Shown piece after piece: positions 27,323 through 36,879 of a DNA stretch of 64,000 bases. Every line of letters starts with the position of its first letter. The stretch's first letter is position 1. Source of the DNA: Sepiola atlantica (taxonomy: Eukaryota; Mollusca; Cephalopoda; Sepiida; Sepiolidae); assembly GCA_963556195.1 (NCBI GenBank), contig OY744523.1, forward strand, positions 76,475,945 to 76,539,944, written 5' to 3'. The notes under the pieces were generated by a model, which was given only the letters and a program-made list of their open reading frames with translations, did not search any database and was not told the origin of the DNA. Made by a program: the position numbers and the translations under genes.

Positions 27323-27689
27323 GAGAGTAAATTATAATTATTTAAATAAAAATGATACATAAATATTACAATGAGAGTAGATCTTTAGAGGGTTAGGGAG
27401 AGTAAAATATAAGTAAGTTTACACCTGTTTTTTGAACAATCAGTGTATCAAGTAACCAATCAATGGAACCTACTATTTTAATTGATTAATAGATTTCTAT
27501 TCTGAAAAATTTTCCCAAGAAGAGAAGGCATTTTAGTGATGAAATAGTCGCTTCTGAAAATGTAATTTTTAGTTTAGGTCAGATTTCAATTTTTACAGAC
27601 GTATCAGAAAAACATAGACTGTTTTGTTACCGCCTTGGTCTGATTGAATATGAGCATTATTTTATTAAATTTACGTAAACTGTCTGCTC

Positions 27690-29100
27690 GTTTCAAACTT
27701 TGATCTTCCATTACAACACCCTCGTTGCGTACCGCCTTTTAATCGGGTGGTTCATCTCGCATATACATCACCAATAAGCATAAATGCTCAACGTGGGGCA
27801 TGCGCTTGGCAGCTCGTGCAAATGGCTGGTAAAAATGTCAAGACAGCGGGATCTTTGAATTGGCGCGAACATCACTTGTCACATTCCTCTGATCACATCA
27901 TCAGACTAGCGAGTAATAGGGGCGGGTTCTTTTCACGTTGGCACCTTTCCGTATGGGGGCCGTTTTCCCCCACTCTTACAGAGGGTTTCACTGCTATGTG
28001 AACTGAACTCTGGGTCTTTCAATTCATTGCTTCCTAACGAGGCGTTACCGCCATTCATATTTGTCGACCTCAAACAGATCTGGGGGGGGGGGCAGTTCTT
28101 CACGTGCAAATGTAGGTGATACATCGTCTTTGGGTGTGATGTTGTTACAGTATACAGCTTTTATAATAAAGCAACTGGTCCGTGCAGATATTCGTTTGTA
28201 ATCGGATGACACCTCTCTAAGATACCATTTTTGGACGGTTTATGGAACAGCGCAAGCAAAATTGGACGCCCCATAATCGAAGAACCGTCTAAATTGCTGA
28301 GTGCAGCAGGCAACAGCATTGTCGGCCAAGAGTTCGATTGGGGACTACATTCGAAAAACAGTCGCTCCCATAGACGAAGCACGTACGAACTGTTTTACAA
28401 TAGTAGCGTCTTAATATCGACATCGCGTAGATCGGCAATTAATCAATGTTGAAATGTTGCAACTGTTGTAGTGTCTGATGTATATGCCTAACATATTAAC
28501 GTTACACGCACAGTGAGCCCTCCCTTCTGCCAACACACTGGAGTTGGGTCTACAGACTGACACTCCTCAAAAATTCAACCGCCCTTCTGCATTCGACATG
28601 ATGATCTTATCCACGAAATATAACATTCGTCTAACTCAGTGGTCTCCACTGTATCGATGAACTTCAGTCAGCTGTTTAGGGTACCTCTCCACGAAGGCAC
28701 GGGCCGGTTGTGTGGGTGCAATTTCCCCCTGCCCATTTTTTAGACACTTTACACGTAATCTCGGTTATGGAAAGATCTTACTAGTGCCACATTGACCAAA
28801 ATGTTGTACTCGTTCACATTTGAAGTTAATTTGTTTAGTTGCCGCCTTATGCGCCTGTCGCTTGCGGCTTTTGTCACTAAGTTATACACGCAAATGGATA
28901 AACCCTTGACCTGCTACTCCAGCGAGAAGTTAACTCTTTTCAGCACGATATCCAGCTACTCTATGTTGATATGTTGCGAGCCCTTCGTAAGTCGCAGCCA
29001 GCATGCGTTCTTGATGATGTCTCCAAAGTCCTCAAACATCGCTTCCACAGTCAATGATGTTGCGTTCGTGGCCATGCGCATCGTTCCTGAGCAGCATCAA
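27690..29100 (-). pseudogene. Unrecognised, possibly formerly coding tract
   Basis: This stretch is less AT-rich than its flanks. One minus-strand frame stays mostly open: a block with MFEDFGDIIKNACWLRL starting at 29039, then VKGLSICVYNLVTKAAS, then NEYNILVNVALVRSFHNRDY, a 73-codon stretch at 28382-28161 (LRLWERLFFECSPQSNSW, GRPILLALFHKPSKNG) and, after one stop, 28124-27933 (NELKDPEFSSHSSE). I counted about nine stops in some 450 codons of that frame, fewer than AT-rich random DNA should give. A frame upstream (29302-29051) is in another phase. I recognise no domain. It may be an old insertion of a transposon or another foreign gene, or chance. No function is assigned. Confidence 0.35.
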
Positions 29101-29504
29101 ATTGCTGTACTTGACATGAAGCATCGCTGACTTTTTCATTATTTTTCTCCCTGACACCAGTAGCGCGATTTTTGGTGAAGCGCGTAGTCACTCGGAGCCA
29201 CTTATATACAGGACAGTGACTCACTAATTTGCTACACGGTCTGAAGATGCTTCTCCGTATCACGGTTGTAGTATTGCTAATTACACTATTTCTTGTCGGC
29301 ATCCTAGTCTACCATACAATTGAAGACTTCTAGTCTGAGAACTTTAGCACTGTTTTGCAACTTTTGCGAGTAATCTCTGGTCGGTCTGTATAGTTCAATG
29401 TGCTTGTTCACGGATATATGCCAATGTCGGTCACTTTATCGCGTCATCCCGTGCTAAAAAAGTCTCAAGCACAGATGTCATATTCAGGTTTAATCCAAAT
29501 ATGG

Positions 29505-29760
29505 TTAAACAATATGTTCGTCTTTTGAAGATAATCGTATAGTACTAGTTATATGAGGGTCCTGAGTATGACCTTTAAGAAAATCCAGTGGTGAGGCCAC
29601 CATTTTGGAGCTGTTGGGAATGTGGAGTTGTCTCTTTGTTGCCATTGCTCGTAGGTCTACTTTGGCCCGGAGTGGTAGTACTTGTAAGTATTCCATATAT
29701 GGGTCAAATAGCACCTACTGGCTCTCCCAGATCAGGCTGTCTGAAGTTATTGCACCAACT
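29505..29760 (-). repeat. Possible dispersed-repeat fragment
   Basis: On the minus strand, 29714-29570 reads LQVLPLRAKVDLRAMAT, HIPNSSKMVASPLDFL and so on. I recall very similar wording recurring as translated interspersed repeats in invertebrate databases, but cannot name the element. Confidence is low and rests on memory only. Confidence 0.3.
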
Positions 29761-29886
29761 ATTAATGTTTATTGTTTTTTTTATTGTGCTTTGCCAAACT
29801 CAATAATGTTCTGTAAAATCCAAAACAAAAACAATAATATTCCTCCCTTCCTATTCTCCCCTCCCATCCCTTCTTACCCTTTCACT

Positions 29887-30165
29887 CAACCAAACAACAT
29901 GATCACATATTTGAACATATAAAGAAATTGAAGTATAAAGATTTTCACCAACAAGACAACATGTAGCATTAAATAACCCGAAAAGGGTTGATATGCTATA
30001 AAAACAACCAAACCAAACCAAACCAAACCAAACAGCATGAATGAATACTTGAACATATTAAGAACTTGAAGCATAAAAACTTTCAGAAAAATAACCGGAT
30101 TTGTCATTTAATAACCCGAAAAGGGTTTACATGCCATAAAACAAAACAACCAAACCAAACCACAC
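29887..30165. repeat. Two tandem copies of a 139-bp unit
   Basis: ataacccgaaaagggtt occurs at 29972 and 30111, and the surrounding sequence (accaaacarcatga, cttgaacata, gaagyataaa, accaaaccaaacc) repeats with the same 139-bp spacing. A (CCAAA)n run separates the copies at about 30008-30033. Confidence 0.85.
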
Positions 30166-30399
30166 CTAGATAAATGTGCCACCAACGCTATCAGTCTCCT
30201 TGATAACATGATGACAAGTAACAGGTCTAAATCTAAGTGTATTTCCCGCATACAAGGAATACAATCATTGCTGTGCGAATAATAATGGTACCGCTCCGGC
30301 AGTAATACCGACACAGGTTTGCGCTTACAAAGGAATTTTAGCACCTAAATCTCTCATGGAAAGCTCTCAACGTAAACAGTGGCGATAGGTAGCGCCGGG

Positions 30400-31035
30400 T
30401 TTAAATTCTTCCTAAGGTATAGACCGGCGCTGACGTCTCGTCTCACACTTCTTTCTGACTATCAGTATGGATTTAGGTAAGCGGGGTCTACTGCAGATAT
30501 CCTAACGGTCATCTCTGAACGCATATACGATACACTGGACAAGGCAGGTGAAGCTAGGGCGATAGCGCTTGATATATCTAAAGCCTTTGACAAGGTCTGG
30601 CATATAGATCGTCTCATAAAAATTAAATTCATATGATATTATTAGACAAAAATTTCATATAATTAGATCCTTCCCATCCAAAAGAAAAATGCAGCATCAC
30701 ATAAATGTAGGTGTATCCCGGAGATCGATCCTTGGACCTTTATTGTTCCTGATTTTCCTAAACGACCTCCTTGATGACATTGTGTCTGAGATTGGTATAT
30801 TTGTTGACGACAGTTCACTCTACACTCGTCATATGGGTAAAACAGACGGGCACATATCCGAGACAATGGCTGAATTCTTAGAAAGTGACCTAACGTCTGT
30901 AGTTGATTAAGGTCATAAATAGATGGTCACATTTAATGCTGCTAGGACAAAGCTCTTTCGCTACAACAACGACAAGAAACCTCTCTAGCTACCGATTTCC
31001 ATGGCAAATGACACACTTCCTGAGTAGTTATGTGT
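30400..31035 (+). pseudogene. LINE reverse transcriptase remnant (same family as 1-2.4 kb)
   Basis: Plus-strand translation gives DYQYGFR and STADILTVISERIY (about 30455-30530), LDKAGEARAIALDISKAFDK and VWH (30535-30606), then after a short damaged segment a 73-codon open frame (30689-30910). That frame has SRRSILGPLLFLIFLNDL and the catalytic box as FVDDSSLYTRH. It then continues with stops as GHK, FNAARTKL, KKPL and MANDTLPE (to about 31025). The wording matches the minus-strand copy at 1.03-2.39 kb closely, so both belong to one family. Endonuclease and C-terminus are missing. Stops at several codons make it inactive. Confidence 0.92.
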
Positions 31036-31333
31036 TGTCTCACTCTTACATTGTGACATAGAGGCAAAAGTAAGGCGTTGAACGATAGGAATTGACATCT
31101 GAGTGACCAATGCCTCTATCATTCTTAGTAGCTTGTCTGGGTCAGTGGTGAATAATTTAGGATGGGAGTTGACTATGGCAGTCTGGACGGACTTATCAGC
31201 AGAATGTTATAGCTGGATATTGGCCTGTAATGTCGACATACGTATCATCTTCAATCAATTCAAACTTATCTGTATTGTTAGAGATCATTTAAAGATGGAG
31301 CTTATACAGTTTGACTGCTGGTGAATAAGTTGT

Positions 31334-31845
31334 TTAAACAGGGATTTCCTTAGATTGTTTTAAAATTGAGATGGCTTCTTCAATTGATGTACACTCTAGC
31401 TCATTTAACTTGGCCCGATCCATTATTTGTAAGTTCTTTTTTGTTAAATTCAGACTTGCAAATATATCAGCATAGGTTTTAGCTAAGCTAGCAAGGAGCT
31501 CTGCTTTACAAAGTAATATTCCCAATGTTAGTTTATCTGTAAAATAGATGACAGTTTGGACCCTTATGCCGGTACCTGTCATGATTCTATAGATAAAACG
31601 ATCAAATCGTTTCACCTACGATAAGTCATCAAAAATAATATCCTAACTTCTTGATTAAATCCGTCACAGTTTCAATCCAATAAAAGTCGGAAATTATTTT
31701 CACATCAAACCGACTTTTCATCGGTACCGAAATAACATTTGGTTGAATAGTAAACTTTGTATCTATCCTTTCTGCTGGCTTCAAACTCCGATGCTTTTCT
31801 CCATCAGCGTCGTAGTGTACCACCTTTTTCTTTGCATGAAGATTA
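31334..31845 (-). pseudogene. Two unrecognised open frames, possibly one broken gene or exons
   Basis: Minus strand, from about 31845: NLHAKKKVVHYDADGEKH and on to IETVTDLIKKLGYYF, ending in a stop at 31631-31629. The next frame opens at 31615 after an in-frame TAG and runs 93 codons to 31334 (TDKLTLGILL, SLAKTYADIFASLNLTKKN, LNELECTSIEEAISILKQS). The two are 13 bases apart in different phases. attcttag before 31845 and tatcgtag before 31615 resemble splice acceptors, so exons are conceivable; a frameshifted pseudogene is as likely. The amino-acid mix (Lys, Glu, Leu, Ile in balanced use) looks more like protein than most frames here. I recognise no family. Confidence 0.35.
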
Positions 31846-32849
31846 TTTCTAAGAATACATATTTAACATCGGTCATGCGATTTGCATATCTTGAAAATAG
31901 CCGCTACCTAGGGGAAACACTACGGGCGTTTTTAATCAGGTAAATACGAACATATCTCACCACAATTCATGTTTTAAACAACATCACCAGTCTACAAACC
32001 ACAGTAAACTACTAATGTTCGATCTTGACATATTCTATAAAGGGAAAATGCCTTATAAACACTAACGGTGAAGACATGTGCAAGGGAAAATCACGGATCA
32101 TTGGTTCGCATCGATTTTAACCTGAGGTTAACTCAATGATTTAGAATATATTTACCTAGCCAAATGAAAATCACAATGTGTTAAAATCAAATAAATTGTT
32201 TTTGCAATTTTTTATAAAAATAGATAAATGTTTTCTAGTCAAAATAAACAATAAGTCAAATATGTATGATGATTTTACTTTAAAAGTATTAGTTCGGTCG
32301 GCTAAAACAGAATACTAAAAATACTGGAAAATGTTATTTTATATATTTTTAATATGTAATATAGTGTTTTAAAAATAGTTCAAGAAATTCTGACATCAAT
32401 AAAGACATCGTGGCGAAGGCGCTGATTCCAAATATGCGGTTAGTTTAACTCTTACTTTGAAGTGAATTCTACATTAAAATTTCAAATACAGCGTTTTCTT
32501 CATACAACCACAAATGCTCGAAATGTAGTATATTACATCACTACTATACCATAATCTGAAAAGTGCCCAAAAAACAGACTTTGGGGACAGACGAAAACGC
32601 ACTGTAATTATTAACGGCTCAGTCGATAATGTCTGTAGGTCATCTTTTGGAATTTGACCATCGAGCATTATGTGTATAACCAACTCAATGACTCGTGGTT
32701 GAAACGATAAAACGACCTTCATCCCGTTCTTGAAGTCACCATCTAAGCTGCTCCAACCGCCGTTCACGCACTAGGTAAATACACCTACTTTAAACGATCA
32801 ACTCAGATAACCAATTGTAATGCAATGGTAAATAATATAAATACCAATT

Positions 32850-33330
32850 GTGTCTGGCCGGTACAACTCTATTGGCAAAACTGGATCTAAACAAATAGAA
32901 CCTTGTACCAATTACGATGAAGATGACTGCCGTTAACCGTAGCTCCATTGAAATAATCGGTGCTCCGATATTACGGATATCGGAAGGTAGTCCCTCCAAC
33001 AGTGAGCAAAATTCTCACCAAAATGTTTACTGCACTTTTTCAACGGATAAGATATTTCTGTCTAAACAAGCCTGTGCAGTATTGGAGATAATATCTGCTA
33101 AATGTCCCACTTTTGAGGCAAATAGTGGTTACACATGCGCTCCGACAAATGCGACCTTATACGAGTACGCTCAGAAAACCTGCTGGTGCCCCAAACGGCA
33201 ATCCCCACCACACGCATCACTGAAATGCCCTGCAACATAAAATAACAGAGTCTCCGTAAACTTAATTAACAAGTTGAAAGACGAAAAGTCCTTCAACCTC
33301 CAACAACTGACGTCACCCCACAGATAAATA
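32850..33330 (+). pseudogene. Ty3/Gypsy-type aspartic protease region remnant
   Basis: Plus-strand translation reads LAGTTLLAKLDLNK (about 32855-32900), a stop, then an open frame from 32917 (107 codons) with MKMTAVNRSSIEIIGAPILR, SPSNSEQNS, DKIFLSKQACAVLEIISAKC, a Cys pair in CWCPKRQSPP and LKCPAT before a stop. From memory this follows the C-terminal half of the Gypsy-type protease and the linker to RT (DTG...CLxG...LGLxxxDLxPV, MxAANxxxIxIxGA, FLSKxACxxLGII, CxCPxR). The catalytic DTG triad is not visible upstream, and RT is not found downstream, so only a fragment remains. It is a different lineage from the pol at 44.8-47.9 kb. Confidence 0.7.
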
Positions 33331-33689
33331 CATTCCAAGATCACTTCTCTCTCTTCGACCACACAACGCACCAGAGAAGAGCCGGATGTACATACAAATG
33401 ACCTATATCTTGAAGTTTCCAATGTCAACCGATTTACACAAGCAAACAGAAATGTTTCGGAAACATGATTGTTATCTTGAATTTTCACAGATGAATATCT
33501 CCGCCACATAATATGAATTTCATGTTTGACCAGAGAGACATTCTACTTCTTTGATTAACTCGTTGACCTTTTGCCCTATCGATCCCAACACTTTTGAAGT
33601 GTGTGTTCCTCTAATTAAAAATAATATTAAATTTTGTGATGGTGATTGATATCGGCTACGAAATAACTGAAACGCTATAGCAGAAAAAT

Positions 33690-33775
33690 AACAATCGTCT
33701 AATACGGGATTCGAACCCACGATGGCATAAAATATGAGACTTGAAAGCGAACTCTTTATTAGAAAAGGTCATCCA
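33690..33775 (-). other. tRNA-like sequence with B-box (tRNA pseudogene or SINE head)
   Basis: On the minus strand gtgggttcgaatcccgt (33722-33706) forms a T-arm with a canonical B-box GGTTCGAATCC. The next bases (attaga) can pair with tctaat about 45 bases upstream as an acceptor stem. A 3-bp D-like stem is possible, but there is no proper anticodon arm, so this is not an intact tRNA gene. Confidence 0.45.
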
Positions 33776-34401
33776 CCTAATGAAATTTGTTTAATTTACT
33801 TTCTTATCGTACTCCCTTTAACTCACTAGGTATTAGATATTAAAGAGTCCTATTATCTAGTTTCGCCCCGCCTGACCAAGCGACATCATCGAAATCACAA
33901 TCCGCACACCTTGCAGTTCGTCAAATTCTGCACTGAAATCAGCGTCACAGAATTAATTTAGCGTAAGAATTATTCATCTCTCCGCCTAAAAATAGTTCGG
34001 CTGTTTAAAGTACCTTAGGAAACATGAAGTAATATAAAAAATATCTCATTAATGTAAAAAATATACTAGTGAACATTTATCAAATATTTTTTTCTAGTTT
34101 CAATGAAAAGGAAACAATTGTCTTTCAAAGTAAACAAGGTGTGATTTGATGTGAAGAGTATAAAGAATTATTATAGGTATGCTATTCGGTTTGCTAAAAA
34201 GGAACGCCAAATTGTCGGAAGATGTGTTTCTAATGTTATTTTTAAGTACATTTAATTTTGAGTAATGCGTTTTAGAAATTGTTCAAGAGCTTCTAACATC
34301 GATTAGAAAATCGGCTTGGAGGTGCTTATTCCCAATCTACAGTTAGTTTAGCATTTAGATCAACCGCTTAACTGTAATGTCGCGGAACATAGATGCAACA
34401 C

Positions 34402-34405
<4 letters not shown>

Positions 34406-34465
<60 letters not shown>
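34406..34465. repeat. (AT)n microsatellite
   Basis: About 30 AT units ending exactly at the putative LTR start. Confidence 0.97.
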
Positions 34466-34469
<4 letters not shown>

Positions 34470-35287
34470 ACAAAATGTAGGGAGAGCTATCGAGATTCGA
34501 ACTCACGACTCTGGTTTACGGAGAGAGATGGGATTCATTTTTGAATATTTATACACGACCGAGAAATTATAATAATGCGACTCGAATGACGTCAGGAAAA
34601 GAGATAAAAAGAGAGAGTGAAGACAAAAAAAAAACTTTAGCCGCACGCGAAGAAGAACAGTCGACAGGAAGTTAATGCGACACAGAGGACGAAGGATGCC
34701 GGCAAGGAAGTACGTTAGCTGCCGGGTTAAGACGGACATATTTTGAGAACAACTATAGTCAGTCTTCCCGAGTACCTCTGCGCTGAACGGGGAAGAAATG
34801 AACAACCGTCGACAAGAAAGTCGCGAGGAAAGGCAGGGGCCTTTTGTAAATGGAATTTGAAGATTGAATTATATCTGCCCTTGGCTTGGGCGAGACGACC
34901 GATGTGCGACTACAGTATCGCAGTGCAGCCTTTTGGAAATGGAATTATAGCCGCCCTCGGCTCGGGCGAGACGAGCCTGTTTAAAATTGAATTACAGCCG
35001 CCCTCGGCTCGGGCGAGACGAGCATGTTGAAAATGGAATTATAGCCGCCCTCGGCTCGGGCGAGACGACCCGCTGAACTAAGCGGAGCAATGAAAATGGA
35101 ATTACAGCCGCCCTCGGCTCGCGCGAGACGACCCGCTAGACTAAGCGGAGAAAAAGTAACCAGCCAGGAATTGTTTTTCCTGAGAAAAAAATGTATTTCA
35201 AAACTACATGTGCAAGGAGGTACGGCTACGACGACATGCCGGAAATATCTACTCTAAATCGAACAATGCATCCAGTTGTAAGTAACA
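34466..35287. mobile_element. Putative solo LTR (about 822 bp)
   Basis: The segment begins TGTTAC (34466) and ends GTAACA (35282-35287), the short terminal inverted repeat and TG...CA ends typical of LTRs. It is far richer in GC and CpG than its neighbours and contains internal tandem repeats (34873-35134), as LTR U3 regions often do. Near its left end, 34490-34505 carries an antisense tRNA-like B-box (gagattcgaactc). No coding remnant or second LTR lies next to it. Flanking five-base repeats do not match: the left side is (AT)n and the right is atctg. The open frames within it (100 codons minus, 95 codons plus) have no motif. LTR identity is an inference from ends and composition. Confidence 0.45.
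34873..35134. repeat. CpG-rich 47-63-bp tandem repeats with internal hairpin
   Basis: The core gccgccctcggctcgggcg starts at 34950, 34997, 35044 and 35107 (spacing 47, 47, 63), with a decayed form at 34873. In each, cgccc and gggcg can pair around tcggctc. The last two units share an extra acccgct..actaagcggag segment. Confidence 0.9.
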
Positions 35288-35289
35288 AT

Positions 35290-35709
35290 CTGAATATCTC
35301 TTCACAGACATTCACCCCCTAGGGCTGTTATATATGTGTATATTTTTGTGTAGAAATGAATCCTGCTACTATAGGGATAGGATAGACGATCCCCCCCTCT
35401 TCTTAAGAATATACTTTTGTTTTGATGTTTTATTTCGTTTTGTTTTATAGAAACACTCCCGTTTTTTTTCTAGTATACAGTTTCATTAAATATATGAATA
35501 TAAAATTTAAATCCTAAAGTCTTTTGTCGTTTCTTTGCATCTTTTTGTTTGTTTCCTGACGGTATTTTATATTGGAGAAATCCCCATCCCATATCACGTT
35601 TTATTTGAACCTGGGATAATACGAGCCACCCCGGACTTTTTTAAAACTTTTTTTTTATCATTGTCACGTAAATGTCTTTCGGTGGTCCCGACCGGCGGCA
35701 TTCTTGACA

Positions 35710-35711
<2 letters not shown>
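35290..35711. other. No recognised gene
   Basis: AT-rich and T-rich DNA between the putative LTR and the next microsatellite; no motif was seen. Confidence 0.6.

Positions 35712-35785
<74 letters not shown>
35711..35785. repeat. (AT)n microsatellite
   Basis: About 37 AT units. The long overlapping frames of both strands here are repeat-encoded. Confidence 0.97.
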
Positions 35786-35788
<3 letters not shown>

Positions 35789-35845
35789 TATTTCATGTAT
35801 CCACATAACATTTTATAAGGAGGTATAATATTTTATGTATCAATT

Positions 35846-36215
35846 TTCAGTATTTACTTCAACAGTACTCGATACGTTTCATCCCGGGGGAATCATCAGG
35901 CTATAATCCATGGTGTTACTTCCTATATCCTGTTCTATTGTTCTGTTTTCTATAGGTTCGCCTATATCATATCTATAGAAAACAGAATAATAGAACAGGA
36001 TATAGGAAGTAACCCCAACGAGACCTTTGTTAGCGGGAAGCCTAACGATTGGCTGAGAGAACAACAAAGAATCTGATTGGTTAACTAGCTAGTCGTGTAT
36101 AACAAACACCTGGTAAAAATAACTCTATGCATTTTAGCCTGAATATTCCCCCTCGGGGATGAAACGCTGGAGCCTCTGTGTAGCTTAATTGCCATAAATA
36201 TATTGTCATAGCTTA
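35846..36215. repeat. Fold-back repeat, copy 2, with nested inverted arms
   Basis: Outer arms: gtttcatcccgggggaatc region (35876-35907) pairs with gattccccctcggggatgaaac-like sequence (36131-36165). Inner arms: 41 bases at 35915-35955 pair with 35973-36013 with one mismatch around a 17-nt loop. The gap between outer and inner arms is 7 bases on the left but 117 on the right. The simplest reading is two head-to-head copies of one repeat, the left one internally deleted. The outer right end (gtagcttaattgccataaat) matches, reversed, the copy at 10.05 kb. No open frame of note. Confidence 0.8.
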
Positions 36216-36442
36216 CTACATATATATACATATATACAGACAGTCGTGTTATCATCTATGATTCATAAATGTGGCTAGACTAGACACATAAACTACGAGA
36301 TTTGAAGCTTTAACTGCCCGTCCACTCAAAGTAAGATCAGAAACCAAGCACCTAAACTTAATACGGGAATTAACCGTTGATGAAAGATTAACATAACTCA
36401 TGCGAGTGCTTAAGACACTGTATGCAGGAATGTTCTCTAATT

Positions 36443-36443
36443 A

Positions 36444-36474
<31 letters not shown>
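36443..36474. repeat. (AAAT)n microsatellite
   Basis: About eight AAAT/AATA units. Confidence 0.95.
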
Positions 36475-36879
36475 ACACCACAAAATCTAGTTCATCGTTA
36501 AAACACATAGTCCGGAAAAAAGGGAAAATTCGATTTCAACTTCCAAAAAAATATTTCATTATATTTTGTGGTTGTAATTTTCTTTTCTTATAACACAACG
36601 GTAAAACTTCCAGTAATTTCAGATTCTTTATCTGAAAGCTACCAATAATGCCCATGCTATCTATTCTTTATGGACGAAATCGACCAATAGTATTGAAGAA
36701 AACTATTATGATAGTTACATTCTTGCCATAACATTAATAATTCGTTAGAAGGTTGGAGAGCAAATTTGCCTAAATATGTTAGAAATATAAATAGCATTAT
36801 CACTATAGTCCCTGAGAAAGAAATGTAAAACCTGATAACTCTTCACTAACAAAAAAGTAATAATGAAAAGGTTTTGATA

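Larger units (their letters stand above)
21903..27415. repeat. AT-rich tandem array (satellite/minisatellite), about 25-bp monomer
   Basis: For 5.5 kb the sequence repeats a unit of about 25 bp built around gtaaattataagtatttta followed by atgaga. Most copies differ from one another by substitutions and 1-3-bp indels, giving roughly 215-220 monomers. Every frame on both strands is closed by TAA or TTA, so it cannot encode protein. The divergent monomers flank a homogenised core (25997-27322). Such a pattern, old divergent edges around a young uniform core, is known from satellites that renew by unequal exchange. The flanks at 21.85 and 27.43 kb are ordinary AT-rich DNA. Confidence 0.97.

Noticed and set aside
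21903..27415. CRISPR-like array
   Set aside because: Repeats are contiguous with no unique spacers, highly AT-rich and in eukaryotic transposon-rich DNA; it is a tandem satellite.
29588..29922. Two plus-strand frames (72 and 105 codons)
   Set aside because: Overlapping each other and antisense to a possible dispersed-repeat fragment; no motif.
33690..33775. Intact tRNA gene
   Set aside because: T-arm and possible acceptor pairing are present but no proper anticodon arm; kept only as a tRNA-like sequence.
34743..35030. 95-codon plus-strand frame rich in Arg/Ala
   Set aside because: Falls in the CpG-rich tandem repeats of the putative LTR; the repeats explain the open frame.
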